From positions 123,262 to 187,261 of the forward strand of contig JAYKXP010000097.1 in assembly GCA_037176845.1 (NCBI GenBank): a stretch of DNA of 64,000 nucleotides. Direction: 5' to 3'. The stretch comes from Paramarasmius palmivorus. Lineage: Eukaryota; Basidiomycota; Agaricomycetes; Agaricales; Marasmiaceae. Within the stretch, counting starts at the first letter, position 1. The number at the start of each line of letters is the position of its first letter. Shown here one piece after another: positions 39,300 to 51,717 of the stretch. Below the pieces are notes generated by a model. That model did no database searches. It had not been told where the DNA came from and saw only the letters and a program-made list of their open reading frames with translations. A program made the translations under genes and the position numbers.

Positions 39300-41615
39300 C
39301 TCATTTTCTTCGTGCTCATCGGATATCGGTAGCAAGAACCACCGAGGGAGCCCGAGCTTCAACTTCGTGTCGTTGTACGAACACAGTACTAACACCGCGG
39401 CTTTCGTATCCAAAGTTTAGCCGGTACCTCATCGTATGAAGTCAACCTCTAGAATATGAAGGAGAAGGACATCGTGCAAAACAGGTGCTGCTGTGGTACA
39501 ATATGTACACAGTATAAACTTTCGTCGCACTTAAATAACGCGTCAGTAGCTCTGCAGTTGCTTCTACTTCGTCGTGCATCGCCTCATTCACCTTGTTCTT
39601 CTTTTAGACAATTGACATCACGTCGCGGATCTCTATGAAGCGTGCCCATCCAAGTTGTATCGTTATTGAATCGTTATTTTACGCCCTAGCACGCTTCCGC
39701 GCCCAACGGCCGAAGTCACTGTACACACTCAGGCACTCCATGTGAAATTCATGAAAATGAAGCACATCCCAAAGGGGTCAGAGATTCCTAAGTCTCCAAG
39801 CTGATTTGTTCTCCAGAGCGCCACGTGAATCAACTGTTGACCACCAACCTTGGTTCGCTCGGGACGACATGCACAGGCAGGCTTGAGGATGGGCGCTCCC
39901 CGATATGCAAGGAGGCACTCGACTTGGACCCTGGCTCTGGGGAAAGACGAATCCACGCGAGACTTTGATGCGTCATTTTGGAATTCAGTTACATTAGGTT
40001 ACATTCTCCTGCACAATCGGACTTTTTTTACTTACTCAGTTGTGTATGTTTTCCACATGGCTTCTTTTCACGATCTACTTATCGTCCATCTTTTTAGATT
40101 GGCTAGATTAGCCACAAAGCTGCCATAGAAGCACGGCCATTCTCGGTCTAATGGGTGATGAAACGCGATCCTGGCACCATTCTCTCTGTTTATGGCTTCT
40201 TGACCAACCGTGGTTCTCATATATACACTTCAACGAGGCTGTCCGGGCCGTGGTCGGTAGCGCGTCGGTAGTTCGAGCCGCCGTTCTTACCATGTCATGT
40301 CGGGGATTGCTTGACAAGCAAATAATTAGGTGCGCTCATTGTCTACAACTTGACGCTGCAGATCTCCCACTCAGACATGTGCCAATAGATTTTCTAGATG
40401 TCTTTTGTTGAATGAAGACCAATACAACGGAAAGGGTATTAATTGATTCAGATCCGAACGATCAAAGAGAGTGGTCAAGAGACCAATTCCGAAATGTGTG
40501 TGGTGGTTCCTATTTCGAACTCAATGTAACGGGGATCTCTGTTCGTCAACATCCATGCAATTTTCAGCGGAGATAGAGGCAGCCACTCTTGACGTTGAAG
40601 CTCATCAGGCTAAAACCAAGAGGAAGAGCGGAACCAAATTCTCCCTTCTTAAACTCGATCTTGGTTTCAAACTTTCCCTGAAGCACCGGAATGTCTAACA
40701 CCGGTTTGGCAAGGAATCTGAGGTTGAAGTTGGAGAGTAGTTATTGCGAACGAGGTATTGAACCCTTCAGCCCGGCAAAAGGAAGTATCTCGAGATGCCG
40801 TTTCCGCGAAGGAATTCGAGCGCCACACGTTGTACGTTAAGGTTAAAGTTTTTCTATTCCTGTCTACCAGTTATATTCCACGTTGGAAGGCACGACTCCC
40901 AGCTTCGTTCAACCTGAAGTGCTTGCACTGTCGATACTCCTGAGGTTCAGGTTGGATGTCGGCGTAACGGTCGATCGGTAAGCATCTATGGCAGTCCAGA
41001 CGTCTAAACTTCAGACTTTCAACCCGACGGAGAACATGGATTCACGGCGCCGGGGTCTTTCGGATATCACTGAAAACACGCGGGCTCTTTTGCCCTTGTC
41101 CATGCAAATCCGCACTGCCCGGTATGACGCTGGAAGACCACTCACAATCAAGCAAAAGAAGGAGATACCATACATGGGCGCCTGCAAAGATGTCTGGGCC
41201 TAATCCAGGAATCGATCAGGAACGTAATAAAAAAATATTCCTGTGCGAGCTTAGGTAAACCCCCTGACTATCGACTGGATCTACGACATAACGGACTCAC
41301 AAGCGCCGTAATCGCAATATAAACAGCCTCCACATCCCGATTCTGGTCGCCCAACCTAATCCCACAATAGCTCTTCGTCTTTAGCGTTGATCCTTCAGTG
41401 CGATATACGAAAGCTACTGTTGTCCACATCTATCCTATCCCGAACATACTATCACACACATACTATCCCACAAAAATGACATCGTCCCACCCTACCTTCT
41501 TCCCGGGTACCTTCAACGATCCCGCGATGGTTCTTTTCCCTCCTTCCGTCTGTAATCAAGGTTATTGCTTCGTTTCAGCGACAATCGAGCACCTGTTGAA
41601 GTTTCCCCAACAGAT
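39300..41615. other. long intergenic region, no secure gene
   Basis: About 2.3 kb between the demethylase and the zinc finger gene. A minus-strand frame at 40564-40740 reads NFNLRFLAKPVLDIPVLQGK and then FETKIEFKKGEFGSALPLGF and looks codon-like but lacks a start; nearby frames on the same strand also start with NFNL (about 40790-40850). A 71-codon plus frame at 40988-41203 begins MAVQTSKLQTF. None could be assembled into a gene with confidence. Confidence 0.4.
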
Positions 41616-42782
41616 ATGGCCAGTTCTATGGATCTCGCGTACTCGTCAACGACATTTGAGATGCAGCAAGACCATCAGTTTACCGAGAAAGCAATGTTCT
41701 ACGAAAATTGGTACCCCGCTCAAGCTGTTCATCCGTTCCAGGCGTCTGGTACGTCTCCCAGGTTTCGTGTTTAGCTATAAGGAGCTGATAATTATACACG
41801 CAGATCATGTCGCCCCCAGTAGCTGGCCCAGTCATTGGTCCTCCTATCCTTCCCAGCACATGCACAGTACGCGCACGATTCCAGGACATAGCTCGAAAAT
41901 GTACTGATTCTTATGCAGGCTCATCGTACGACCGTGACGATCTGTCTCCGAGTCCTTCGCCTCAGGGCGCTTCTTTCAATTGCAATAGGAGCAATAGTCT
42001 GTGTTTTTCTCCCCGTGCCACACTCTTGTTTCTCACATCACACTCAGACGTCTCAAAACCTTCGTTACTTTCGTGGCCCATAGAATGTTTCGTCACGAAC
42101 AACCCTATGCATGCCAACAACGACTCTGAACTCGTTCAAAGCACCTTTGCTCCTATACCGCCCCACACCCCCGAGCGTAAGTCTGTCATTTTGACATGTT
42201 CGACTCCATAATTAATTCTTGTCTTAGTTCTCTATACATCGTCTTCCACGGATGAATCAGCCAACGTGTTTGACATCCAATTCGGCCAATCCCTCCAGGG
42301 ATCATCATATTTAGGGGACAACAGATTCTCCTCTGATTCTCCGCCCTCGTCCTGTTCACCATCGCCTCTCCCAAAGCGACGCTCAATGCCTATCTCCACC
42401 GAGGCGATCAAACACCTTCAACAAGACACTCGAACACCATCTCCGTCTCTTGAGAGCAACAGTCCATCGCCTGCCGATTATCGTCGGAGGTTTCCCTGCC
42501 TGCTTCCAGGTTGTGAAAGGCGGTTTACGAGCCGGTACACGCTAAAAGTGCACATGGAGGCTCACAAACCAAAGCCAGAAGGTTTCCTTCCCTTGCACTC
42601 AGGGCTGCTCCGAGCGATTCTCTCGGCAGCACGATCGCCTTCGTCACGAAGTCGCAAAGCACGGAAAAATATGCGAGTTCCTTTGCGACGAGTGTGGTCG
42701 CTTCTTCTCGACCAAAAAGACGTTGGGTAACCACAAGTGTCCTCTTGCCGTGGGTGGTACCCGTTGGGTTCATAACAGTTGA
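41616..42782 (+). CDS. three-finger C2H2 zinc finger protein (one frameshift)
   Basis: Probable DNA-binding regulator. A Ser/Pro-rich N-terminal region (MASSMDLAYSS to HTPE) leads to RRSMPISTEAIKHLQQ and then three fingers: FPCLLPGCERRF..HMEAH (C-x4-C-x12-H-x3-H), FPCTQGCSERF..HEVAKH, and CEFLCDECGRFFSTKKTLGN with HKC. The first finger and the other two lie in different frames; the change falls between 42566 and 42590 and has no splice site, so one base is missing or was lost. Introns at about 41750-41805, 41869-41920 and 42176-42227. The start is set at the first ATG of the frame; an earlier ATG (41476) would need another frame change. Confidence 0.7.
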
Positions 42783-43316
42783 TTTCGGTGCGTTTATCTG
42801 TTTCCAAGGGCTCCGAACGATACTAATCCACCGATAGGGTTTTATGCTGCATCATTCCTCATGACCTCGCTATATTTTAGGGAACTAGGGTGAATACTCG
42901 TACTCCTTCAAGCGACTCTTCCGTGTATTTTTTATTGTATTCGTATGGATGGATCTACGATAGCCTAGGAAATAATCACGAAAACCGACGAGTGTATTTG
43001 ATATACATACATTACCAGCCATGTTAATGATACATACATGTAAAAGAAACACGATTTTGTTTTGCTGCAGTTCTCCTGGCTTTCTTTGGAGCGAACGAAG
43101 TGTGGCTGAACTCCCACGCCCAATTTCAACGCCACGGACGATTCCATTTTCGGAAGTCATGAGACCATTCTTGGAGCTCCGATTACGGTTCGGAAAACCG
43201 GATCTACCGACAGCCTACATCCACCTCCAAGAACATCCCACGATTGGAGGGAACATGCTTATATACCTCAGCATACCCACGAGGGTAGGGTAAAAGTTGA
43301 CTAGCAAAACCCACAA
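42783..43316. other. intergenic region
   Basis: Between the zinc finger gene and the monooxygenase gene. No gene recognised. Confidence 0.5.
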
Positions 43317-45056
43317 TGACGTTCCAGTCCAAAGACCCAAGCTTCGCGTGGCCATCATGTATGTCTAACTTCTACACTGCCAGAGCATTTGCACTGATTG
43401 TGTATTCCATAGTGGAGGCGGAATTGGCGGCCTTACCTGTGCAGTCGCTTTGAGAAACTGCAGGAACGTTGAGCTCGACATATACGAATCAGCAGCCCAG
43501 ATAGCCGAAATTGGAGCAGGGTGTTACTATATGGCCGAGAACATGGGATATTCTGAAGTCGCTAGGATTAGAGGAGAGCCTGGTAAAGGGCCTGAAGGAT
43601 AAACCTACGAACTGAACCTAGTCAGTCTCAACTTCTCCTAGTTCTATTCCATACTAATGACGGGTTAGAGGTCGCTTTCTTTTTTAGGAAGAGTGACCAA
43701 CGCGAAGGATACACATTCCACCAGGTCGAGATGAAGGGTACAGTGACTAGATCGACTTCGCTGGGGATTTTATGACTGAGAATACAGTTAACCCTCACAG
43801 GCGGATCTTACAATTTCCATCGCAAAGACGTTCAGCAGGCTTTGCTAGGACAAGTCCCGTCCTTCTGCAACATCCACCTACGCCGTCGCCTTGTGGGTTG
43901 CGAAGAAGCTTCAGGCAACGTCGAGCTCCGGTTCTCCGACGGAAGTACCGCAACCTGCAACCTTGTTATCGGAGCGGACGGAATCAAATCAACAGTGCGG
44001 CGATATGTGCAGAAACTTCGTTCTTGTGAATCCTCGGATAACGGAGTCGTAAACACGGGGACCGTCGCATATCGAGGACTGGTTCCGAGAGAGAAGCTGG
44101 CGAAATTGCACCCAGACCATCGTACTTTGGATAAACCAGTCATGGTAAGCAGATTTGTATTGCGCGGGTCTTTGAGATGACTTAAAAGGACAACTACCTG
44201 TAGTATTGCGGAAAAGATAGAGTGAGTCAAACCTTGACATCATTTGTGGTGTTACCACTCACCTACAGCCTGAAGCATATTGTGGTATATCCCATTAGTC
44301 AGGGTCGCATCGTGAACGTTGTCGCCTTCTACTCCAAACCGGCCGAAGAAGGTACGCCTCTCCTAGGCCCGGAAGTGAGAGACGTGACTTTGCAAGAAGT
44401 TCTGGACGTGTACTCTGGTTGGGAGCAAGAGGTGCAGGATTTATTGAATGTGAGCAGAATACCAGTGACCAAATTGTCCATGCCATAAAGCTCACCTCCA
44501 TTCAGTGTATTGAGAACCCAACATGTTGGGCTATACAAGACCTGAGACCGCTAGATTCCTTTATCGCAGGAAAGGCAATGCTTCTAGGAGATGCTGTAAG
44601 TCGTGTCGTGAGATTCTTATAGAAGGCTACTCACAGTTTTACTTGAAGGCCCACGCAATGACACCTCATCTAGGCGCAGGTGCAGGTCAAGCAATGGAAG
44701 TACGCCACTGATTTACTGCTCTGAATAACAACGATCGACTTACTTTTCATGAAAGGACGCTTTTATCTTGGGGAGATTCTCTCCAGATCGCCTTGTACCA
44801 TTTCGGAGGTCCCCGGATTTTGAAGACCTACGATTCCATCCGAAGTCCATTTGCGAATTACATCCTAACCACGGCCCGCAAGCAGGGAAAATACTACGAA
44901 TTTAGTGCCCCCGAGTTCTACAACATTCAGAAACAGGGAGAAGAATTGTCGGAGGAGCAGAAACTCACCTTGAGGGAGAAAATCACTGACCATTGGTCTT
45001 GGGCATCCACACCCGTTAACTTTGAGGATCAGCGACGCGTAATTGCAGTTCTATAA
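43317..45056 (+). pseudogene. FAD-dependent monooxygenase (salicylate hydroxylase type) with frame breaks
   Basis: Class A flavin monooxygenase. The FAD site KLRVAIIGGGIGGLTCAVAL is split by the first intron. Then comes VTIWPRTWDILKSLGL, VAFFFRKSDQREGYTFHQVE, GSYNFHRKDVQQALLGQV, the second FAD motif VIGADGIKSTVRR, HIVVYPISQGRIVNVVAF and DAMLLGDA-like MLLGDAAHAMTPHLGAGAGQ with AMEDAFILGR, and the C-terminal helix RILKTYDSIRSPFANYIL. The family sequence is recovered only by allowing single-base changes at about 43334-43340 (missing base), 43519-43521 (extra G), 43613 (extra base), 44771-44779 (missing A) and 44812-44815 (missing C). Most sit in short homopolymers. It may be intact with assembly errors, or a young pseudogene. 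Confidence 0.75.
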
Positions 45057-45642
45057 ATGCTAAACAGCGTCTTTGTGTGTCTTGAGTGTTAGTTTAATGA
45101 TTAAAATCTAAACCAACAAGCAGTGTGACGGCACATGACATTGAGAGAAAGGAAGGTAGTGTCACCAGTGGCAGCCCAGCTTATTCGGACAAGGAAATTC
45201 TAGAGGAAATTACAGCGGAAAGGAAGGTGAAAATTGAGCTTAAAGTATCACTAATTTATGGCCTTTTCGGGCCCGAAAGATGGTCCTTTGCCGCTCGATA
45301 TTCACGTGCTTTCAGGGCCGTGAAAAAGCATATTTCCCAGCGCTGGAAAGACAAAGGCCAATGAAAAGCCATTCCAGCAGCGTTAAAGACCACTGGCATC
45401 TGTGTTTTCCGGTGCAGGAAAATGCTCTTTGACGCTCTGGGAAGCACGTGTAACCATCAACGCAAAACACGTGTGTTTGGACAGAGAATTCCACATATCC
45501 AGTGCATTGAATACGTGTCTCTTTCCTTTTCACATCGATTTCTTCTCAATTTCCAGTCCGAATAGTTGGCGCTGCCACTTGAACGAACCATCACCATCGC
45601 TTGATTCCTCACACTCTTTTGTCTATTTACATCCTAAGGAAT
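45057..45642. other. intergenic region
   Basis: Between the monooxygenase and the membrane protein. A 79-codon frame (45125-45364) has no ATG start in a good position and no recognised feature. Confidence 0.45.
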
Positions 45643-46941
45643 ATGTCCTCGCCATTCTCTGCAACGCCTTCGGAATCATCTTCTACCTCTCACTCTGATC
45701 TTAATGGCCTCGGAACCTCCTGCATTGCACTCTCAGTCCTTCCTCTGCTCGCCGTTGTCGTCTATGTCAGTCGCAGGTGCAGTCGATGGCATAGAAAATC
45801 CAGGACAGGTCAGAAGTCTATGGGTATCTCTAGCACAGATTTCTTCGCCGCTGAGGTATGTATACATGTTATCGCTCAGGTTGCCAAATTTTCTCAGTCG
45901 CAGATATCAGGAGAAGGGTATCGGAAACGAATCATTCTACGAGAAGGACTCGGAGTATATCGAGAAACCTCAAGTCGCTTATCCATAGTCCTCGTGAACC
46001 GAACAACCAAGAGGTCCAGCGATACAGCACGTCCGAGAAGAAGAGCTACTTCACCACAGTTCCTTACTACCTACCAACCTATTGGCGATTCTACCTACTA
46101 CAGTTCTTTTTCTTCAAATACGCGCTCTCCGCAGAACAGATTTCCGTCTTATCGACCTCCTCCCGCATACCCTTTCTCAGACACCTCGCTAGCTACCTCT
46201 CAAGCTCTCTTATGGGGCCGTAACGCAGATCTCGTTGTCGGCAGTCACCCTAGTGCTCTTCCAATGCGTTCAAGGATGCGAGTTTCCACTCCAATCGTAG
46301 ACATTGATGGCAAGCTTCTCATACACATACCCTGGAAACCGGACTGGAACCGCTACGGTCATAAACCTAACCCTTCGTACGCAGCCGACCTCTCTCGCGA
46401 CAAGCATTCACGACGCCGCTCTCATACCGTACACTGTGAACAAAACCTCGCTCGAATTTATGATGGGAATGTAGACGACCGATATCCGCTCGCACTATCA
46501 ACCTCCTGCGTCAGCTTGTATTCTCAAGCACCGACGGAACGATCGTTGTACTCTCAATCTTCCAAGTGGGATACTGTCTCGAATGTATCATTGTCCCCGG
46601 AGATAGATCAGGAAGACATGAGCCAGATGTTGGATGAGTTTCCCGCGGTACCCATCAGTTTCGACGGCTCCGTCGCCGCCGATGTGGTGAGTGTTACTTC
46701 TTTTGTCTAAGGCACATCTCTAATTGTCATCTCAATCTTGATACAGAATGGTATCAAGGCAAACCGTCAAACACGGACACGGGAGTTCACCGGCGTGGAC
46801 CTGAACGATTCCACTGATGTTCAGGCACCATATATATTGGGACATGGTATCGCGTCGAACGGGAAAGGTAGCCGAGGCAAGGGAAGGGGCAAGACTAGGA
46901 GACAAGGTTGGGAGTCGAAGGAAAACATTGTTCCATTCTAG
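45643..46941 (+). CDS. single-pass membrane protein, function unknown
   Basis: Not recognised. Starts MSSPFSATPSESSSTSHSDL, then one hydrophobic helix (CIALSVLPLLAVVVYVSRR) followed by a basic stretch, so probably a membrane anchor with a long cytosolic tail. The tail is Ser/Arg/Pro-rich, contains RPPPAYPFSD (a PPxY motif, PPAY, of the kind that binds WW-domain ubiquitin ligases) and WKPDWNRYGHKPNPSYA, and ends in a Gly/Arg/Lys-rich segment (GKGSRGKGRGKTRRQGW). Introns at about 45857-45900 and 46687-46746, both in frame. The PPxY reading is an inference. Confidence 0.7.
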
Positions 46942-47153
46942 ACGGATGAACGTTACGAGCTCATGACATTCATGAAATGTATTATTTGTTGTACACCCAT
47001 ACATTCTCTGGCAACATTGTATGATATCGATCGTGAAAAACGTTCGTGAGTATCGTTAAAGCGTCTCTGGAACTAGAAGGCGGTGCTACAGTACATCGTA
47101 ACCTTGCTGAAGAATAGGCTATGCTACAGTAGATGAACATTAAGAAATAACCA

Positions 47154-48417
47154 TTATGAGCCACCAACGACGAGGTTGAATATCCCCTTTGACTGGCAGG
47201 TAGCGAAAGTCTCTGACAAGAGGACTGACGCTGTATAATTAGTCTTGATAGTAAGCCTCTCGACATCCGAGAGCTGAGGAAGAGTGAATGCGTCGTCCAA
47301 GCACCGACATTGCGATTCGTCAAGGTGAGGTATTTGTATGTGGGGAAGGTGTAGTTCGATCTCTTTGAGGTTATATGCGGAGATTGTGAGGAGCATCTTT
47401 TTAATGAACTGGATAGGGCTGGATTGCAAAGAGTGTATGTGAGGATGGATGACAAGACGTTGGAGATAACGAAGTTTCTCAAAATGAAGCACAACTATGG
47501 AAAGGGAGGTTAGCTAATGACCGAGTCGAAGCAGAGGCAAGGTACGAACCGTCGTGGATATGTACATGACGGAGGTCGAGGTACCGCAAGTGATTGCGAG
47601 TCGCATCCAAAAGCTTTTGTACTGTGGAGATGTCCGCGTCGGTGATACCATCGACAACCAAGGTCGAAAGACACGGCAAACTCGGGGCCTTTGGGGAGAT
47701 TAGCCAATGTAGAACCTGGTCGGTGCCTCTCGATCGGCCATTGATGAAGCTAAACTCGCGAAGACGAGCAGGAAGTTTGGACGGAGAAACGAGACCACGA
47801 TAAACTCCTGTGAAGCTTAACTTCTCTAGTCGAGGAAACGAGTAGATGAATTGAAGGATGTCGAAAAGTTTGTCGGGAAGATGGTTACGTAGAGACAGTT
47901 CGGTAAGGGATGCTTTGCCGATCGATGCAAGATGAGGGAATGATTTCCTGCAGCTGCCTTCAGCAAGTGTATCGGCAACCATCACAAGAGACCGAATGAC
48001 GACCCGCTGCTTCACCAGTAATGGAACCACCCCCTCGCTGACCGGAGAAGATTCGCCACGAAATGAAAGCTCCATGTAGGGGATTTTCCTCAATGCGAAG
48101 TGCGGAGATTCGAGTAGACTGACGAAGGCGCCTGCATTGACGCGATTGACGCGAATACAGGACATTTCGAGAAGATGAAACCGGCTACGATGGGTCCATT
48201 CGCGACAAACGAGACTGCACGATTTCATTGTCTCCTTGTCTCCGCTGCACATGTCGATGATTGACTCCGCCAAGTCGTATGGGAGAACGTTGAGAATATC
48301 CACTGTATCGGCTTCTATGTCTATAGCGATTGGGAGAGCTGCAAGTGGAAGGTCGCGCCATGGGTCTTCTTCATCCGGCGCGTTGTTGGAGCCTATGAAT
48401 CCTGAAATATGAAGCAT
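47154..48417 (-). CDS. F-box protein
   Basis: Probable substrate receptor of an SCF ubiquitin ligase; mushroom genomes carry large families of these. Residues about 40-80 give an F-box (LNVLPYDLAESIIDMCSGDK, CSLVCREWTHRSRFHLLE). The rest is leucine-rich and repeat-like (LTELSLRNHLPDKLFDIL, LEKLSFTGVYRGL, LSTLVVDGITDADISTV, LRYLDLRHVHIHD). One intron at about 47505-47551 joins HIHD to VVLHFEKLRYLQRL in frame. The substrate cannot be told. Confidence 0.85.
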
Positions 48418-48885
48418 CTCGGGAGAGTGAAAACGGGAGTTGCTTCTGGTACGCGTGCTAATTCGTCATTCGTGGAGTGTAGTCTTTACATTACGATGAA
48501 AAGTAGTCAGCCTCATGGTGTACCATTTGATCGACGGAACAAAGCGAAAACTGACCTGTTCTGGGGCAGTATCTATAGATAAAATGCAGCTTGCTGATGG
48601 TGGGTATATCAAAGAGAGCGAGGAGATGACGCTGATAGGCGTGCAACGTGCATGGCAGAGTGTGCCATGGATGCATGGAGGCGGTCGGAAAGATGCCGGA
48701 ATGCCCATCAACCCGACGGGAAAAAAAGCATGGACTGCGCCTGATTGGGCTGATCAGCGCCATATCAGAGTTTGCCAAATTAGCATTCCTTCTAGAAACA
48801 CTAACTCCATTTTGACCTTTCTTTCATTCATCCGTAGTACTTCTAACAAAAGACAATAGTTCTGAACTACTCAAAAGTATACCTG

Positions 48886-49726
48886 TCATAGCTGCGTAGC
48901 AAGAGCGTTGACTTGTGCAATTTCAGCAGCACTGGCACCAACCGCATTCTAGTTACGTCTGGTTAGTGCCTTGTCCTCCGAAAACCTTGCCTCACGAACC
49001 TTGGTGACCTTTCCAAGCTGATGCTCGACAGTGTCGGCGACGCCCAAGTTCTCGCCGAGCGCAGTCCTAACACGGGCAATCTGGAACTGGAGGAAGAACT
49101 TGGGTCCCTTGAGGCGGCCCAGCAGGCCAGATGAGTTTGGCTGCGACTGGAACGATAAAGTCTTTTAGTTCAGAATAGGACTCGCGCTCGATGTAACTAC
49201 GCACCCTGAGACCGGCTTCAACTGCGAGATAGGTATTCAATTGGTTCTGGAGCAAGTTTAGATCTGCACTAGCGGGATCGGCGGGCGTTTTGAATGTTTG
49301 ACTGTATATCGCCATGAGGATATGTGGAATGTGAATAGCCTTCATGAACGTACAGTGCGAAGCCGACAGGTGACAGATTTGACTTTTGGAAGTCGATGCT
49401 ACTGTAGCTGATGCCACCGGAAGTAACGTCAGGAACACCAGGGACAGCTTCCCGCTGGACGATAGATAATTCCAAGTTAGCATAAATCAACTCCGAGAGA
49501 GTAGGCTGGCGCACGGAGGTATCGCAAGTGACAGAACTGAGTGCAGCAAGGCCTTTAGAAACTTCCGCAGGGAGAGCGACACTTCCGGTGACAAAACACG
49601 GCTGAGTCTGTCTGGCAACGGGTGCTACAAATTACGTTCAGTATCAAGCAAGACAAGACAAGAAATTAACTCACCAGCAAAGGCAGAGCCGAGAAGAGTA
49701 ATGAAAATGGCTGGGATCACAAACAT
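48886..49726 (-). CDS. small secreted protein, function unknown
   Basis: A signal peptide MFVIPAIFITLLGSAFA is followed by APVARQTQPCFVTGSVALPA. The product is about 200 residues in five exons; introns near 49623-49672, 49300-49353, 49146-49204 and 48950-49000 restore one continuous frame ending VNALATQL. The body has RQPTLSELIYANLELSIVQR, NLLQNQLNTYLAVEAGLR, SSGLLGRLKGPKFFLQFQIA and HQLGKVTK: amphipathic helices, few cysteines. No family recognised. Confidence 0.75.
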
Positions 49727-50935
49727 CTTGGTAGACTGAAACGAAAGAAGGGGAATAAAAAAGTCGGTAAGGAGAGTCAAGAAGATGAGTGGAACCAGTC
49801 CGGAGAGGTCAAGAAATAGAGGATGAGGGAAGAAAGATGAGTACACAGAGTATGAAGGCGTCTTTTATAGGACGAATCCGTGCCTGAGTTCGGGTAGGAT
49901 TGAGCCATGCGTCCTTGCTGATGAGTTGTGTTGCCATAGCAGGTGAACATATGAGAATGCCTTGGGAATGCCGGTAACGATCTTGAAGAATGCGAAAGCG
50001 ACCTCTTCTTGGCCCAGAGCCTCAGCGTTTCACTGTCAGCCTTCAGCGCTTCAGCTGCCCGACAGAGTTTACTTCAATCTGCTCGGTCCATACAAGACTT
50101 GCGGGTACCGAAGGGGCGCTACCCTGAACGTCGAGGTTTCCTAGCATCGCCCATATTTCCAACTACTTGGAGTATTTGGAGTACTTGCGGAAGGTGACCA
50201 GAGACCCACATCGCATTGAAGGAACTCGAGGGCAGCAATTTGAACTGCACAATCATAATGGGTTATGACAGGAAACGTGCGACCGGCAAATCCCGAGGCA
50301 CGCTTTTTCCTTACTCTCCATGAGCAACACGCATTGCGACCACTGCTCCTTGAAACACACACTTAGACTCGACTGGAAGGGCCATGGCGGAACATCAATT
50401 CTATCGGAACGCAGCAAGGCTTAGTCGAATCATGCAAGGTCACTTTTCCCTCAAGATTCGCCTCGTCACAGGACATTCACAGGATCTCAATGTCCGCAAA
50501 CTCTTCGAACACATTCAATCGGCCATACTTCCTTCATCAAGATGCTTGAATTGGCACACAGGACACTGATGAGGCTATCAAGTTGCTCCTCTAGCGTTTT
50601 CTGACCCCGCGGAGGCTGAGAGGTGATTTTGCAACGGACATAGTATACGTCGTGAACTCTTTGATATCCAATGGTGGTACACGCCCGGAGTCGTATGTGG
50701 ATTCACCATCTTTCATAATGGTACACTTCGAAGCTGATGAACATTCTTCAGATAACATGCCGGTTTCCTTCCTTCCTTGTACGAGACTGTTGATTGCCGC
50801 CTTGCTTATCGTCCTAGCCCTCGAGCCTATTGGATAGAAAGATAGAATACGATGCCGATGTGAAGATTTTCGAAAGAAAAATGCTGTATCAGCGTTGAGC
50901 ATTCATAAATTGGATCTCAGGTCCTCTCTTTACCA

Positions 50936-51259
50936 TTACTGTTGGTCATAGGTCATCTCAATAATCAAACACAGTACAAATGCCGCCAATCCTGTCTCCG
51001 TGTTGTCGGAATAGTCGCACTCGTGCTCCATGGGCTTTAGAAGTTGCGACATACGGCTAGCGACATCTTGGCGCTGTGGTAGCGGGATGGAACCTGATGG
51101 AACTGAGAAGGTAAGTCCTGCCTTTCCTGTCACATCGTAAGGGATCCTCACAAGATCACATTTAGCGTGAAATGCTTGCGTTCCAAGTGATAATTGAACC
51201 GGTTTTCCGCCCCATACAACCCTGATTTCGGCGTTATGGTGACGCGCCTGGGTTTATAG
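50936..51259 (-). pseudogene. coding-like fragment of unknown origin
   Basis: An open frame without a start reads RHHNAEIRVVWGGKPVQLSL, GTQAFHAKCDLVRIPYDVTG and SVPSGSIPLPQRQDVASRMS to TYDQQ. Composition is protein-like, and another coding-like stretch (TPLFEGRAPFPIRSENDASI) lies just upstream in a different frame. No family recognised. It may be a gene remnant or an unplaced exon. Confidence 0.3.
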
Positions 51260-51622
51260 GCTAAAAGCACTCTTGGTGCAGATAGATGCCACACAAACGT
51301 TGAACAGACGAGGCAGATTGGCTTCTAATTGCAGTCTCTTCGAATAGAGGCGTCGTTCTCACTCCGAATAGGAAATGGAGCCCGTCCTTCGAAGAGAGGA
51401 GTGAGTGGCTTGTCTTGTTCGATGGGGACAACATCGGCTAACAGTATAACATATGCAGGGTCTTTACTACCGAAGTTTATACTCCACTTTCAAGTCTCCG
51501 TTTATGTTCGAGAATACGCGTTTTGCTTCGGGTGGTAGTCGCCTTTGAGAACTTATGGGGATGCAAGTCATACGATTCAGAATTTTCTATGCGACAATGC
51601 AGCGTGCGCAGACCAAGTTCCG

Positions 51623-51630
51623 TATAAAAG
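51623..51630 (+). promoter_or_regulatory. TATA box of the hydrophobin gene
   Basis: TATAAAAG lies 88 bases before the ATG, followed by a CT-rich leader, as is usual for strongly expressed fungal genes. Confidence 0.65.
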
Positions 51631-51717
51631 GCAAGATGTTGCGCCGTACTCTTCACTTCAGCTGCTCTCTTCTCCTCCGAGTCTCAAGTCTCTCATCTCA
51701 ATCTCTCAATTGACACT

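Larger units (their letters stand above)
49727..51717. other. gene-poor region with a coding-like fragment
   Basis: About 2 kb upstream of both the secreted protein gene (left) and the hydrophobin (right). Only the minus-strand frame at 50936-51259 looks coding (separate entry). The rest shows nothing recognisable. Confidence 0.45.

Noticed and set aside
46982..47494. 170-codon minus frame over the F-box gene 3' end
   Set aside because: Different frame from the spliced F-box continuation, which joins by a good intron and keeps leucine-rich pattern.
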